A stretch of DNA of 64,000 nucleotides from Kushneria sinocarnis (GCF_003633775.1 NZ_RBIN01000005.1:1-64000); one strand, 5' to 3'. Positions 10,700-20,969 are shown, numbered from the stretch's first letter. Program-made: numbers and translations. Notes: a model not told the origin generated them from the sequence alone.

Positions 10700-11814
10700 A
10701 GAAACTCTGTTTCGTCATCAACCAGATCGGCTGGGGTGGAGGTACCGAGCGTGTCGGCATCAGGATCATCAACGGTCTGGCCGACAAGGGTTACGACATT
10801 ACCCTGGTGGCACTGTGGCAGAGCGAGGAATCCGCCTTCTTTCCGCTCGATGAGCGCGTCCGTTTCATTTCGCTGTTCGAGCACAAGCGCTCCCTCTACA
10901 AGCACTACTTCCAGCTGGTGAAGGCGCTGCGCCGGGTCGTGAAGGAGCACCGGATCGATACCATCATCAATATCGAAACCACCCTGGCGCTGATGGTCGC
11001 GCCTGCCGTATGGGGCCTGAAGACGCGTCATGTCAGCTGGGAGCACTACAACTTCCTGGCCAGCGCGGACTCCGCCATCCGTCCGCTTGCCCGCTACGTG
11101 GCGGCCTGGTGTGCGGATAACGTGGTCACCCTGACCGAGCGGGACGCCTCCCTCTGGCGCAAGCGTGCCCGACCGCGTGCCCGCGTGGTCACCATCAACA
11201 ATCCCATGCCGTTCGAGGAGCAGCATCCCTACAATTTCCACCGCGACTCCCGGACCGTACTGACCGTCGGTCGGCTCAATCGTCAGAAGGGGTATGACAT
11301 GCTGCTGGATGCCTGGCAGCAGACCCGGGGCCAGACATCACCGGAGTGGAAACTGCAGATCGTCGGCAGTGGCGAGGAAGAGACGTCACTCAAGGAACGC
11401 GCCCGGGCGCTGGGGATCGAGCAGAGCGTCGAATTTCACCCCCACACCCGTGAAATCGAGCCGTTCTACCGCAATGCCGCCATGTACTGCATGAGTTCGC
11501 GCTATGAAGGGCTGCCCATGGTGCTGATCGAAGCCAGCAGCTATGGCCTGCCGATGGTGTCGTTCGACTGTGTATCCGGGCCCTCGGAGATCATCGAGCA
11601 TGATCGCAACGGCCTGCTTGCCCGTGACGGCGACCCGGCCGATCTGGCCACCCGACTGTGCGAGATGATGAACGACGATGACAGGCGGGTACGCTGTTCG
11701 CAGGCAGCCTATCAGATGACCGAACGCTTCCGCCCCGAAACCATCCTCTCCCAGTGGGAAGCCCTGCTACGCGGCGAGTCGATCCCCGCCCCGCCGCTCT
11801 ACAGCGCCCACTGA
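10696..11814 (+). CDS. Family 4 glycosyltransferase
   Basis: 372 aa retaining GT-B enzyme. The N-terminal domain opens with the GGGTERV loop, and the C-terminal domain has VGRLNRQKG near 195 and the donor-binding SSRYEGLPMVLIEA near 268 with the EX7E-type glutamates. It is the last gene of the three-gene polysaccharide cluster, coupled through an ATGA overlap. Closest functional analogues are galactosyl- or glucosyltransferases of exopolysaccharide loci, but the donor is not predictable. Confidence 0.88.
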   Translation: MKKLCFVINQIGWGGGTERVGIRIINGLADKGYDITLVALWQSEESAFFPLDERVRFISLFEHKRSLYKHYFQLVKALRRVVKEHRIDTIINIETTLALMVAPAVWGLKTRHVSWEHYNFLASADSAIRPLARYVAAWCADNVVTLTERDASLWRKRARPRARVVTINNPMPFEEQHPYNFHRDSRTVLTVGRLNRQKGYDMLLDAWQQTRGQTSPEWKLQIVGSGEEETSLKERARALGIEQSVEFHPHTREIEPFYRNAAMYCMSSRYEGLPMVLIEASSYGLPMVSFDCVSGPSEIIEHDRNGLLARDGDPADLATRLCEMMNDDDRRVRCSQAAYQMTERFRPETILSQWEALLRGESIPAPPLYSAH

Positions 11815-11941
11815 ACCTGCGCGCCCGGCAGTCATACCGATCAGCCCGGGCGGGCAGTGCCCGCAGGGAGTGGCAGGGGCGGAACGGCGCCACGCTCCGA
11901 ACCTGCCATGAGCGCCATGCATCGGGAGTAGCGGGGAGAGC

Positions 11942-12802
11942 TCAGCGCTCCCGGGAATCCGCCACTTCCGCCTCTTCTTCCGACTCGCTCTCTCCCAGCC
12001 AGCTTTCCGCTTCGGTATGCTCGCGCGGCCCGCTCGGAGGTCGGGGATCATCAATCAGAGTATTACCGTGCCAGTCGATCAGCCGCAGGCGTCCATCCGC
12101 CCCCTCGGCCAGCGCCGTGCAGTGTTCGACCCAGTCCCCATCGTTGCAGTAATAACGACCGTCACGCAGCTCGAAACCGGGAATGTGGATGTGACCGCCG
12201 ACATAGCCATCCACCTGCTCGCGCTCGGCCCGGCTCAGTGCCGAGCTGCGAAAGGCTGCAGCAAAATCGCGCACGTTGCCCGACCTTCGCTTGGCGGCGC
12301 TGGAGAGTGACCAGTAGGGGCGCCCCAGCCGCCGCCGCAGGCGTACGGTCCAGCGATTGATCCGACGCATGCTCTTGAGCAGCATCTCACCGATCACCAG
12401 CTTCCAGCGCGGCCCATCAAAATGGCCGTCGAACTCATCACCATGGCTGATCAGCAATCGTCGACCATCGCGGGTTTCATGGACGACATCACGCTCGATG
12501 CGCACATTGTGGAAGCTCTGACCACAGAAGGTACGAAAGGCGGCATCATGATTGCCGGGGATGTAGATCACCTCACAGCCGGTACGCGCCATGCGCAGGA
12601 TATGGCGCACCAGTGCCTGCTGGGCACTGTCGAGCACGGCCCGGTGTTTCATGGCAATCAGATCGAAGACATCGCCTACCAGATAGACCCGCTCGGGGCG
12701 TGTCTGCCGCAGCAGCGAGCGCAGCAGACTGGCCTGGGCATCCGGCGTCCCCAGGTGGATATCCGAGACGAAAAGAATCCGCACGTCACTGGCGTTGGCC
12801 AT
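11942..12802 (-). CDS. Metallophosphoesterase, UDP-2,3-diacylglucosamine diphosphatase-like (COG2908)
   Basis: 286 aa calcineurin-type phosphoesterase. Motifs SDIHLG near residue 13, GDVFD near 42, GNHD near 83, SHGDEFDG near 117 and GGHIH near 199 supply the dinuclear metal ligands. It resembles LpxH and its paralogues; lipid A work is possible, but many halophiles carry several such proteins. The C-terminal 35 residues are very acidic and probably disordered, fitting a halophile. An AAGGAGA Shine-Dalgarno precedes the ATG. Confidence 0.82.
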   Translation of the reverse strand: MANASDVRILFVSDIHLGTPDAQASLLRSLLRQTRPERVYLVGDVFDLIAMKHRAVLDSAQQALVRHILRMARTGCEVIYIPGNHDAAFRTFCGQSFHNVRIERDVVHETRDGRRLLISHGDEFDGHFDGPRWKLVIGEMLLKSMRRINRWTVRLRRRLGRPYWSLSSAAKRRSGNVRDFAAAFRSSALSRAEREQVDGYVGGHIHIPGFELRDGRYYCNDGDWVEHCTALAEGADGRLRLIDWHGNTLIDDPRPPSGPREHTEAESWLGESESEEEAEVADSRER

Positions 12803-12984
12803 TGCGTTCTCCTTGAGCGAGCCGGGCCTGCACTGAATCCATGGCCGTAACGCACCTTTGTGCTCCCTGTCGGCAACCACTACCAAACGGGCTTGCTCAA
12901 CCAACGGCCACAGGGGACACATGATGGCACAGTTGCCGGTTTCAATGCTGCACGGACATCAATTGCTCGGGAGAATGGCCGGAT

Positions 12985-13575
12985 TCAGTGGGCCGCCGCG
13001 CCGCTTCCGACCAGCGCCTGCTCCAGATATTCGGCTGCACGCCCTGCCCGTTCAGCCTCCACCTCTTCGCACTCGCGCAGGACACTCAGCATGGCCGACT
13101 GCTCACCGGTGATGGCCGCCTGCCACAGCTGCGGCCGCGACTGTTCGAGCGGCACGTTCGTACAGAGCGCTTCCTGCATCAGCAGAGTGGCCATCGAACG
13201 GGGCAGCTCATGCCACTGCAGCTGGCTGGCCCGTTCGAACCGCGTGCTCAGCTCGACTGCCAACGGGCCATGCACGGTCGCATCGAGCTCCCTGATCTGG
13301 TCGTGCGAAAGCCGCAACGGGCCGGCACTGAGCAGTGCCATGGCCTCGCTGCCGGTCAGCTCCAGATAGGGCCGCAACTTGCGCGCCAGCGCCTCATCCA
13401 GACCCAGCGAGTCGAAGTGCGCACGATCGATCCGGCCGAGATCAACGCCATTGGCAACGATCACGCCACCCCGGTGGCCACGCGCCTCGGGCACTGCCGC
13501 ACCGGTGGCCCCGCCCTGCTCCGGGGCCCGGAGAAAGGCCAGATCAATGGTGTTCAGCGGTGAAATCACGGTCAT
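12985..13575 (-). CDS. Pesticin-like / phage-lysozyme-fold muramidase homologue
   Basis: 196 aa. The layout 'ID-hydrophobic, E-Q-G, VP, GG-V-I-V-A-N-G-V-D-L-G, LGL, KLRPYLELTG' matches the C-terminal muramidase domain of pesticin and T4-lysozyme-like proteins. A candidate catalytic Glu sits in RAPEQG (about 18) and Asp in NGVDLG, but the usual Thr six residues before that Asp is Ile here. There is no signal peptide or receptor-binding domain. GGGAGG precedes the start. It could be a domesticated lysozyme-fold protein; activity is uncertain. Confidence 0.6.
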   Translation of the reverse strand: MTVISPLNTIDLAFLRAPEQGGATGAAVPEARGHRGGVIVANGVDLGRIDRAHFDSLGLDEALARKLRPYLELTGSEAMALLSAGPLRLSHDQIRELDATVHGPLAVELSTRFERASQLQWHELPRSMATLLMQEALCTNVPLEQSRPQLWQAAITGEQSAMLSVLRECEEVEAERAGRAAEYLEQALVGSGAAAH

Positions 13576-13718
13576 GAGTACCTCCCTGCCTGCTGTATCC
13601 ATTTCCAGCCTAGGGGCGCCCCCGCGGCGCTGACTGCAGCCGTGCAGGGTAACCGGGCTGTCCGACACCCGCCGGGCGGCTATGCTGTGGGCATGGCTTG
13701 CGCTTCAAGGAGGGAGTG

Positions 13719-15431
13719 ATGCAGAACGCCGATATCGCCCGTACCTTCAATCAGCTGGCGGATTTGCTGGAGATCCAGGGCGCCAATGCCTTTCGCGTAC
13801 GCGCCTATCGCAGTGCCGCCCAGACCATCGAGGGCCTGTCGGCCGCGGTCAGTGACATGATCGAGCGCGGGGAAGACCTCACCACGCTCGGCGGCATCGG
13901 CAAGGACCTGGCGGAGAAGATCGAAACCCTGCATCACAGCGGCTCGCTGCCGGCGCTGGATGAAGCCGGAAAGCAGGTGCCCGCCGGGCTGATCGAGCTC
14001 ACCCGGATCGACTCGCTGGGGCCGAAGCGGGTCAAGGCGCTGTATGACGAACTCGGTGTCGACTCGCTCGATGCGCTCAAGCAGGCCGCCCGCGAACAGC
14101 GGATCAGCGCGCTTTCGGGCTTCGGCCGCAAGACCGAACGGAAGATCCTCGAGGAGGCCGATCGGCTTCATCAGCAGGCCGGCCGTACCCGACTCGATGA
14201 AGCCCGCCAGGCCGCAGAGGGGCTGCGGCATCATATCGAGCAGTGCGCTGGCGTCGAACAGGTGGTGGTGGCCGGCAGCTATCGTCGTCGTCGCGAAACC
14301 GTGGGCGATCTCGACATGCTGGTGGTCGCCGAGGATGGCGAGCGCGTCATGGCGCATGTCGGTGAGTGGCAGGAGATCGAACGTGTGGCGCTGCGCGGCG
14401 AAACCAAAACCACCGTTCATCTGAACTCGGGACTGCAGGTCGATGTGCGCGTCGTGCCCGGGGAGAGTTTCGGGGCCGCGCTCTACTACTTTACCGGCTC
14501 CCAGGCGCATAACGTGGCAGTGCGCAAGATGGCCGTCGCCCGCGATCTCAAGCTCAACGAGTACGGGGTCTTTGAAAGCGATGAGCAGCTGGCCGGGCGC
14601 ACCGAGGAGGAGGTGTTGGCTCAGGTGGAACTGCCCTGGATTCCGCCGGAGCTGCGCGAGAATTGTGGCGAGATAGAAGCCGCGCAAGCAGGAAAACTGC
14701 CCGAGCTGGTCACGCGCGATGACATCCGCGGCGATCTGCACATGCACACCACTGCAACCGACGGCAAGGCCTCGCTCGAGGAGATGGCCGAAGCCGGCCG
14801 CCGCCAGGGCTACAACTACATCGCCATCACCGATCACTCCCAGCGGCTGGCCATGGCCAATGGCCTGGACGCAGCGCGCCTGCGTGAACAGCTCGCCGAC
14901 ATTGACGAGCTCAACGAGCGACTCAAGCGCTTCACGGTGCTCAAGTCGATCGAGGTCGACATTCTCGAGGATGGCCAGCTCGATCTGCCTGACGAGGTCC
15001 TCGGTGAGCTGGATCTCTGCGTGGCCTCGATCCACTCGCGCTTCAATCTCGACCGCGAGCGCCAGACCGAGCGACTGCTGCGCGCCATGGACAACCCGCA
15101 TGTCAGCCTCATCGCCCACCCGACCGGGCGGATCGTCAACGGCCGCGACGGCTATGAGCTCGACATGCAGCGGATCGTGGACGGCGCCGCCGAACGCGGC
15201 GTCTGTTTGGAGATCAATGCCCAGCCGGCGCGTCTCGACCTGCGCGATATTCATGCCCGCATGGCGAAGGAGGCCGGGGTCCTGATCGCGATTTCAACCG
15301 ACGCTCACGCCACCGATCAGCTCGATCACATGGTGTTCGGCGTCGATCAGGCCCGCCGGGGCTGGCTGGAGAAGGACGACGTGCTCAATACCCGCACCCT
15401 GCCCCAGCTGCGCAAGGCCCTGAAGCGCTGA
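13719..15431 (+). CDS. polX: DNA polymerase/3'-5' exonuclease PolX
   Basis: 570 aa, normal for bacterial PolX. Helix-hairpin-helix elements occupy about residues 45-130 (TLGGIGKDLAEKI), the Pol beta-type palm follows with GSYRRRRETVGDLDMLV near 187 carrying catalytic Asp residues, and the C-terminal PHP domain has DLHMHTTATDGK near 337 and later metal ligands (TDHSQ, HP, STDAHA). It fills gaps and trims 3' ends in base-excision repair. AAGGAGGGA supports this start over an ATG seven codons earlier. Confidence 0.92.
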   Translation: MQNADIARTFNQLADLLEIQGANAFRVRAYRSAAQTIEGLSAAVSDMIERGEDLTTLGGIGKDLAEKIETLHHSGSLPALDEAGKQVPAGLIELTRIDSLGPKRVKALYDELGVDSLDALKQAAREQRISALSGFGRKTERKILEEADRLHQQAGRTRLDEARQAAEGLRHHIEQCAGVEQVVVAGSYRRRRETVGDLDMLVVAEDGERVMAHVGEWQEIERVALRGETKTTVHLNSGLQVDVRVVPGESFGAALYYFTGSQAHNVAVRKMAVARDLKLNEYGVFESDEQLAGRTEEEVLAQVELPWIPPELRENCGEIEAAQAGKLPELVTRDDIRGDLHMHTTATDGKASLEEMAEAGRRQGYNYIAITDHSQRLAMANGLDAARLREQLADIDELNERLKRFTVLKSIEVDILEDGQLDLPDEVLGELDLCVASIHSRFNLDRERQTERLLRAMDNPHVSLIAHPTGRIVNGRDGYELDMQRIVDGAAERGVCLEINAQPARLDLRDIHARMAKEAGVLIAISTDAHATDQLDHMVFGVDQARRGWLEKDDVLNTRTLPQLRKALKR

Positions 15432-15579
15432 AGACGGCGCGACGTCATGCCACACGACCGAACCCGACCGGATCCGCCATGCTGATGTGGCACCACCCGT
15501 CCGGCCCATGCGCCGTGTCCCGGGCAACACCGGGCATGGCCTGCCACCGGGCGTTCGCCATCAACAGGGGGAATGCGTC

Positions 15580-16719
15580 ATGTCTGCTGCACAGTCCACC
15601 ATCCGCGAGCAGGTCTTCATCAGTCCCGGCCGCTACGTTCAGGGCGCTCATGCCATCCAGCGCGCCGGCCATCATATTGCCCGGCTGGGTCAATCGGCGC
15701 TGATCATTGCCGATGACTTCGTCTGGCAGATGGCCGGTCAGGTGCTGGCACAAAGCCTTGAAGGGTCAGACATTCGCTTCGAGTATGCGCGTTTCGGTGG
15801 CGAGGCCTCCGGTCACGAGATCGAGCGCCTGGTGGCACTGGGCGAACAGGCCCTGGTCGTCGTCGGCTTCGGGGGCGGCAAGACCCTCGATACCGCCAAG
15901 GGGGTCGCCGACCGGCTGGGGACACCCTGCGCCATTCTGCCCACGACCGCCTCGACCGACGCCCCCACCAGCGCCCTGTCGGTGATCTACACCGACGAAG
16001 GGGTGTTCGAATCCTATCGTTTCTACGATCGCAACCCGGACCTGGTGCTGGTGGATACCCAACTGATCGCCCAGGCCCCACCCCGCTTTCTGGCCTCGGG
16101 CATTGCCGACGCCATGGCCACCTGGGTGGAAGCCCGCGCCGTTATCCGCTCCGGCGCTTCCAACATGGCCGGAGGCCTGCCGACCCTGCTGGGTCAGACC
16201 ATCGGCGAGAAGTGCGAACAGGTACTGTTCGAACAGGGGCTGCTGGCCTGGCAGGCCAATCAGGCCGGCGTCGTCACGCCGGCATTCGAAGCGGTGGTCG
16301 AAGCCAATACCCTGCTGAGCGGGCTCGGTTTCGAAAGCGGCGGGCTGGCCGCGGCACACGCCATCCATAACGGCTTTACCGCACTGCACGGCGAGATCCA
16401 CGAACTGACCCATGGCGAAAAGGTGGCCTACGGTACCCTGACCCAGCTGGTGCTTGACCGCACCCCACAGGCAGAGCTGGAGCGCTATCTCGCCCTGTAT
16501 GTTGCGCTCGGCCTGCCGGTGACCCTCGAAGCCCTCGGGCTCGCGAAGGTCACCGACAGCGAACTGACCCGGGTGGCCGAAACCGCGCTGCAGCAGGGCG
16601 AGTCCATCCACAACCTGGCCTACACGCTCACTCCTGATGACATCGTGGCCGCCCTGCGCGCCGTGGACGCCCACGCCCGGGCCTTCATCGCCCGGCAATC
16701 CCGCGCTGCCGGGGCATGA
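15580..16719 (+). CDS. gldA: Glycerol dehydrogenase (iron/zinc-type, GldA family)
   Basis: 379 aa. The GGGKTLDTAKG NAD-binding loop near 92 and metal ligands in GIADAMATW (Asp), AAHAIHNG (His) and ELTHGEKVAYG (His) are those of GldA. It oxidises glycerol to dihydroxyacetone with NAD+. An AGGGGGA site supports this ATG. It is a single gene with its own terminator. The dihydroxyacetone-type kinase 24 kb away could in principle use its product, but that kinase lies in a tetritol locus. Confidence 0.92.
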   Translation: MSAAQSTIREQVFISPGRYVQGAHAIQRAGHHIARLGQSALIIADDFVWQMAGQVLAQSLEGSDIRFEYARFGGEASGHEIERLVALGEQALVVVGFGGGKTLDTAKGVADRLGTPCAILPTTASTDAPTSALSVIYTDEGVFESYRFYDRNPDLVLVDTQLIAQAPPRFLASGIADAMATWVEARAVIRSGASNMAGGLPTLLGQTIGEKCEQVLFEQGLLAWQANQAGVVTPAFEAVVEANTLLSGLGFESGGLAAAHAIHNGFTALHGEIHELTHGEKVAYGTLTQLVLDRTPQAELERYLALYVALGLPVTLEALGLAKVTDSELTRVAETALQQGESIHNLAYTLTPDDIVAALRAVDAHARAFIARQSRAAGA

Positions 16720-16723
16720 ATGC

Positions 16724-16757
16724 AAAACGCCGCCCCGGTAACCCGGGGCGGCGTTTT
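16724..16757. terminator. Bidirectional terminator between gldA and ahcY
   Basis: A 15-bp stem (16724-16738 with 16743-16757) and 4-base loop, with four A before and four T after, so it works for gldA on the plus strand and ahcY on the minus strand. Confidence 0.88.
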
Positions 16758-16781
16758 AATCAGCCGGTTCAGCCACGAGAC

Positions 16782-18185
16782 TCAGTAGCGATAGGCCTCC
16801 GGCTTGAAGGGACCTGCCTGCGGCACGCCGGTGTACTCGGCCTGCTTCGCGGTCATTTTCGTCAGCGTGCCGCCGAAGCCTTCCACCATGTAGCGGGCCA
16901 CTTCCTCATCCAGCTGCTTGGGCAGCACCGCCACGCTGATCTCGGGGCGATCCTCCTTCGGCAGATCGGCAAAGCGACCCTGGTAGAGGTGGATCTGCGC
17001 CAGCACCTGGTCGGCAAAGGAGCCGTCCATCACCCGCGAGGGATGGCCGGTGGCGTTGCCCAGGTTGACCAGCCGGCCCTCCGAAAGCAGCAGCAGATAG
17101 TCGTCACTGGCCGGGTCGAAGCTGGCCGGGCCACCATCGCGATAGATCTTGTGCACCTGCGGCTTGATCTCTTCCCAGCCCCAGTTGTCACGCATGAAGG
17201 CGGTATCGATCTCGTTGTCGAAGTGACCGATGTTGCAGACCACGGCGCCCTTCTTGAGTGCCTTGAGCATGCCGGCATCGCAGACGTTGATGTTGCCGGT
17301 GGTGGTGACCAGCACATCAATGCGGGAGAGCAGCTCGCGATTGATGCTGGTATCGGATTCGTCGTTGTTGCCGTCGACATAGGGCGAGACGACCTCATAG
17401 CCATCCATGCAGGCCTGCATGGCACAGATCGGGTCGACCTCGGTGACCTTGACGATCATGCCCTCATTACGAAGGCCGGCTGCAGAGCCCTTGCCGACGT
17501 CGCCATAACCGATCACCAGCGCCTGCTTGCCGGAGAGCAGGTGATCGAGGCCACGCTTGATGGCATCCGACAGCGAGTGACGGCAGCCGTACTTGTTATC
17601 GTTCTTGGACTTGGTGACCGAGTCGTTGACGTTGATCGCCGGCACCTTCAGCGTGCCCTGGCGCATCATCTCGACCAGCCGGTGGACGCCGGTGGTGGTC
17701 TCCTCGCTGATGCCGTGAATGGCGTCGAGCAGTTCGGGGCGCTGCTCGTGCAGCAGGCCGGTCAGATCGCCACCATCGTCGAGCACCATGTTGGGCGTCC
17801 AGCCGTTGGGGCCTGCCACGGTCTGCTCGATACACCACCAGAACTCCTCCTCGGTCTCGCCCTTCCAGGCGAACACCGGCACGCCGGACGCCGCGATGGC
17901 GGCCGCGGCCTGATCCTGGGTGGAGAAGATGTTGCACGATGACCAGCGCACGCTGGCGCCCAGCTCGACCAGCGTCTCGATCAGCACCGCGGTCTGGATG
18001 GTCATGTGAATGCAGCCCGCGATGCGAGCCCCCGCCAGCGGCTGTTCGCCACGATATTTCTCGCGGATCTTCATCAGCGCCGGCATCTCGGTTTCGGCGA
18101 TGCGAATCTCGCGCCGGCCCCAGTCAGCCAGACCGATGTCGGCAACCTTGTAATCCTGCGCGACGGCGTTTTCAGCGGTAGCCAT
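16782..18185 (-). CDS. ahcY: S-adenosylhomocysteine hydrolase
   Basis: 467 aa, the proteobacterial length with the roughly 40-residue insert. It splits SAH into homocysteine and adenosine, relieving product inhibition of methyltransferases. Key blocks include [14 protein letters not shown], the NAD-binding [23 protein letters not shown] and the C-terminal [10 protein letters not shown]. The ATG at 18185 is the conserved start; the leader upstream carries an SAH riboswitch, so expression should rise when SAH accumulates. Confidence 0.97.
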   Translation of the reverse strand: MATAENAVAQDYKVADIGLADWGRREIRIAETEMPALMKIREKYRGEQPLAGARIAGCIHMTIQTAVLIETLVELGASVRWSSCNIFSTQDQAAAAIAASGVPVFAWKGETEEEFWWCIEQTVAGPNGWTPNMVLDDGGDLTGLLHEQRPELLDAIHGISEETTTGVHRLVEMMRQGTLKVPAINVNDSVTKSKNDNKYGCRHSLSDAIKRGLDHLLSGKQALVIGYGDVGKGSAAGLRNEGMIVKVTEVDPICAMQACMDGYEVVSPYVDGNNDESDTSINRELLSRIDVLVTTTGNINVCDAGMLKALKKGAVVCNIGHFDNEIDTAFMRDNWGWEEIKPQVHKIYRDGGPASFDPASDDYLLLLSEGRLVNLGNATGHPSRVMDGSFADQVLAQIHLYQGRFADLPKEDRPEISVAVLPKQLDEEVARYMVEGFGGTLTKMTAKQAEYTGVPQAGPFKPEAYRY

Positions 18186-18202
18186 GAAACACTCCTGACA
18201 GA

Positions 18203-18273
18203 CAGCGGGCGCCGTTACCGATAACCACCGCTTCGAGCCTCGCGGAAGTCTCCGCTGCAGCGCCCCTCGAAAC
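18203..18273 (-). promoter_or_regulatory. SAH riboswitch upstream of ahcY
   Basis: On the minus strand the leader contains GAGGGGCGCTGCAGCGG, a short loop, GCGAGGCTCG and then AACGGCGCCCGC, matching the conserved core of the S-adenosylhomocysteine riboswitch (P1 formed by TTCGAG with CTCGAA, P2 by GCGG with CCGC, and a pseudoknot with GGCGCC). It lies 18-88 bases before the ahcY start, the position known for this class in proteobacteria, where it turns genes on when SAH is high. Confidence 0.9.
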
Positions 18274-18358
18274 GGCAAGAGAGTTCGATGCCGCCCTCTG
18301 CGGCATCGCCCGGCATGATAGCGTGATCACTCCCCGATATGCCACGACCGCCCCCGGT

Positions 18359-19606
18359 TCAGGGCGACGGCGGCCGATCGCCGGCGACCCCCTGCACCAC
18401 GCGACCGATGGTCAGCCCCTGCACCAGAATCGAGAACAGCACGATGATGTAGGTGATCAGCACCAGCGGCTCGCGCCAGGCCACATCCGGCAGGCCCAGC
18501 GCCAGCGCCACCGAGATGCCGCCGCGCAGCCCGCCCCAGGTCAGCACCCGGGTGGTGCCCCGGCGAAAGCCCACCCAGCGACGCAGGAAGGTCAGCGGAA
18601 TACCGATGGTGAGATAGCGTGTGGCCAGAATGATCGCGATCAGCGGCAGCGCCACCCAGAGATAGTGCAGTTCGAAGGGAATCAGCAGCAGCTCCAGTCC
18701 GATCAGCACGAACAGGATGGCATTGAGCATCTCGTCAATCAGCTCCCAGAAGCCATCCACATAGGCGCGGGTATTCTGCGACATCGCCCCCGAGCGGGCC
18801 ATGTTGCCGATGAGCAGCCCGGCGACGACCATGGCGATCGGCCCGGACACCTCGAGCTGCGAGGCCAGCGCATAGCCGCCGACCACCAGCGCCAGCGACA
18901 GCATCACCTCGACCTGGTGCTGGTCGATCGCCTTCATCAGGTAGTAGACCAGCGCTCCCACGGCCATGCCCAGCACGATGCCACCGCCGGCCTCCTGCAG
19001 AAACAGCAGCCCGACATGGGAGAACGTCAGTGCCTCGTGGGCCGATGCCGCCCCCAGCAGGGTCGAGAACACCACCACCGCCACCCCGTCGTTGAACAGC
19101 GATTCGCCGACAATCTTGATCTCCATGTCCGCGGGCGCGCCGGCGCTGCGCATGATCCCCAGCACCGCAATGGGATCGGTGGGTGCAATTAGCGCCCCGA
19201 ACACCAGACACCACAGCCACGGGATAGCGATCCCGAACAGGGCAAACAGCGCCCAGGCGGCCGTGCCGACCACCAGCGTCGAGATCACCACGCCCCCGGT
19301 CGCCAGCAGACCGATCGACCAGCGGTAGCGCCTGAGCTGATCGAGATCGACATGCAGGGCGCCGGCGAACAGCAGAAACGACAGCATGCCGTCCATCAGC
19401 AGGGTGTTGAAGTTGATGCGCTCGAGCCAGTGCTGCGCCTGGTCGGTGAGCAGCCCGATCCCGAAGTGGTTGAGCGCCAGCAGCAACAGCGAGATCAGCA
19501 GCGCGATCACCATCACCCCGATGGTCGCGGGCAGGCGAATGAAGCGGTGATTGAACCAGGAGAACAGCGCAGTAATGGTAATGAACAGAGCGGCAATGTT
19601 GAGCAT
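18359..19606 (-). CDS. Sodium:proton antiporter, CPA1/NhaP family
   Basis: 415 aa with about twelve membrane helices. The signature GALIAPTDPIAVLGIM near 138 and ESLFNDGVAVVVFS near 168 contain the ion-binding Asp residues of CPA1 exchangers. It probably exports Na+ (or K+) for H+, a core need in a halophile. It lacks the long cytoplasmic C-terminal tail of some CPA1 members. A GATGCCGC/GCGGCATC stem (about 18288-18308) follows the gene. Confidence 0.9.
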   Translation of the reverse strand: MLNIAALFITITALFSWFNHRFIRLPATIGVMVIALLISLLLLALNHFGIGLLTDQAQHWLERINFNTLLMDGMLSFLLFAGALHVDLDQLRRYRWSIGLLATGGVVISTLVVGTAAWALFALFGIAIPWLWCLVFGALIAPTDPIAVLGIMRSAGAPADMEIKIVGESLFNDGVAVVVFSTLLGAASAHEALTFSHVGLLFLQEAGGGIVLGMAVGALVYYLMKAIDQHQVEVMLSLALVVGGYALASQLEVSGPIAMVVAGLLIGNMARSGAMSQNTRAYVDGFWELIDEMLNAILFVLIGLELLLIPFELHYLWVALPLIAIILATRYLTIGIPLTFLRRWVGFRRGTTRVLTWGGLRGGISVALALGLPDVAWREPLVLITYIIVLFSILVQGLTIGRVVQGVAGDRPPSP

Positions 19607-19696
19607 GCGGTGAGTCGTTCCGGTTCAGGGGGTCATTGAATCCGGCAGCATGATGCGCTCCCGGGCGCTCCGAGCCGGAGGGCGGGGCCGGCCATG

Positions 19697-19720
19697 AAAA
19701 GGCCCACCGCAGGGTGGGCC
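19697..19720 (-). terminator. Rho-independent terminator of metK
   Basis: An 8-bp stem (19701-19708 with 19713-19720), 4-base loop, then four T on the minus strand, 26 bases after the metK stop. Confidence 0.82.
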
Positions 19721-19745
19721 CGGAAGCTGCCTGCAGCCGTGCCGA

Positions 19746-20969
19746 TCAGTCCAGCCCGGCGGCCGACTTCAGGGTCGCGGCACGATCGACCTTCTCCCAC
19801 GGGAAGGCGGTGAAGGTCTCGGTGTGCTCCTCGCCGTTGAAATCGGTCCAGCGGTAGCTGTGCTCGAACGGCTCGCGACCGAAGTGGCCATAGGAAGCGG
19901 TCAGCTGATACATCGGATGCAGCAGATCGAGCATGCGGGTAATGGCATGAGGACGCAGGTCGAAATGCTCGCGCACCAGCTCGATGATGCGTGCATCACT
20001 GATCCTGCCGGTGCCGAAGGTATTGATCGAGACCGAGGTCGGCTCGGCCACGCCGATGGCGTAGGAGATCTGAATCTCGCACTTGTCGGCCAGCCCGGCC
20101 GCGACGATGTTCTTGGCCACGTAACGGCCGGCGTAGGCGGCACTGCGATCGACCTTGGAGGGGTCCTTGCCGGAGAAGGCACCGCCGCCGTGGCGCGCCA
20201 TGCCGCCATAGGTATCGACGATGATCTTGCGTCCGGTCACGCCGCAATCCCCCACCGGCCCGCCGATCACGAACTTGCCGGTCGGGTTGATGTGAAAGCG
20301 CGTCTCGTCGGTGATCCACTCCGCCGGCAGCACATCACGGATGATCAGCTCCTCGACGGCGTGACGCAGCTCTTCCTGCGAGATGTCATCATCATGCTGG
20401 GTGGAGAGCACCACGGCGTCGACGGCCTTCGGCTGACCGTTGTCATCGTAGCGGAAGGTCACCTGGCTCTTGGCATCGGGGCGCAGCCAGGCGAGCGTGC
20501 CGTTGCGACGCAGCTCCGATTGCCGCTCGACCAGCCGGTGCGAATAGTGGATCGGCGCCGGCATGTAGGAAGGCGTCTCATTGGTCGCATAGCCGAACAT
20601 CAGTCCCTGATCGCCGGCCCCCTGATCCTCGGGCTTCGAGCGATCCACCCCCTGGGCGATATCGACACTCTGCTTGCCGATCAGGTTGATCACCCCGCAG
20701 GTGGCCCCGTCGAAACCGACCTGAGAGGAAGTATAGCCGATCTCGGTAATAACCCGGCGCACCAGATCCTCCAGATCCACCCAGGCACTGGTGGTAATCT
20801 CGCCCGCCACGATGGCCACGCCGGTCTTGACCAGCGTTTCGCAGGCGACGCGGGCGTGCTTGTCACGAGCGATCAGCGCATCGAGCACGGCGTCGGAAAT
20901 CTGATCGGCAATCTTGTCCGGATGACCTTCGGACACGGATTCGGAAGTGAACAGGGAATATTCGCTCAT
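19746..20969 (-). CDS. metK: S-adenosylmethionine synthase
   Basis: 407 aa. The start [19 protein letters not shown] is the family N-terminus with the catalytic His in [17 protein letters not shown] near 117 and [19 protein letters not shown] near 268 are the two Prosite signatures. It forms SAM from methionine and ATP. No SAM riboswitch was recognised in the 140 bases upstream, only a GC-rich stem near 21045-21063. An ATG ten codons upstream is not supported by the family. Confidence 0.97.
   Translation of the reverse strand: MSEYSLFTSESVSEGHPDKIADQISDAVLDALIARDKHARVACETLVKTGVAIVAGEITTSAWVDLEDLVRRVITEIGYTSSQVGFDGATCGVINLIGKQSVDIAQGVDRSKPEDQGAGDQGLMFGYATNETPSYMPAPIHYSHRLVERQSELRRNGTLAWLRPDAKSQVTFRYDDNGQPKAVDAVVLSTQHDDDISQEELRHAVEELIIRDVLPAEWITDETRFHINPTGKFVIGGPVGDCGVTGRKIIVDTYGGMARHGGGAFSGKDPSKVDRSAAYAGRYVAKNIVAAGLADKCEIQISYAIGVAEPTSVSINTFGTGRISDARIIELVREHFDLRPHAITRMLDLLHPMYQLTASYGHFGREPFEHSYRWTDFNGEEHTETFTAFPWEKVDRAATLKSAAGLD

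Noticed and set aside
8425..11814. Polysaccharide cluster as a recently transferred island
   Set aside because: Base composition and codon use look like the surroundings, and no mobile element or tRNA flanks it.
18288..18308. Rho-independent terminator after the Na+/H+ antiporter gene
   Set aside because: The stem is good but no T-run follows on the minus strand, so it was not listed as a terminator.
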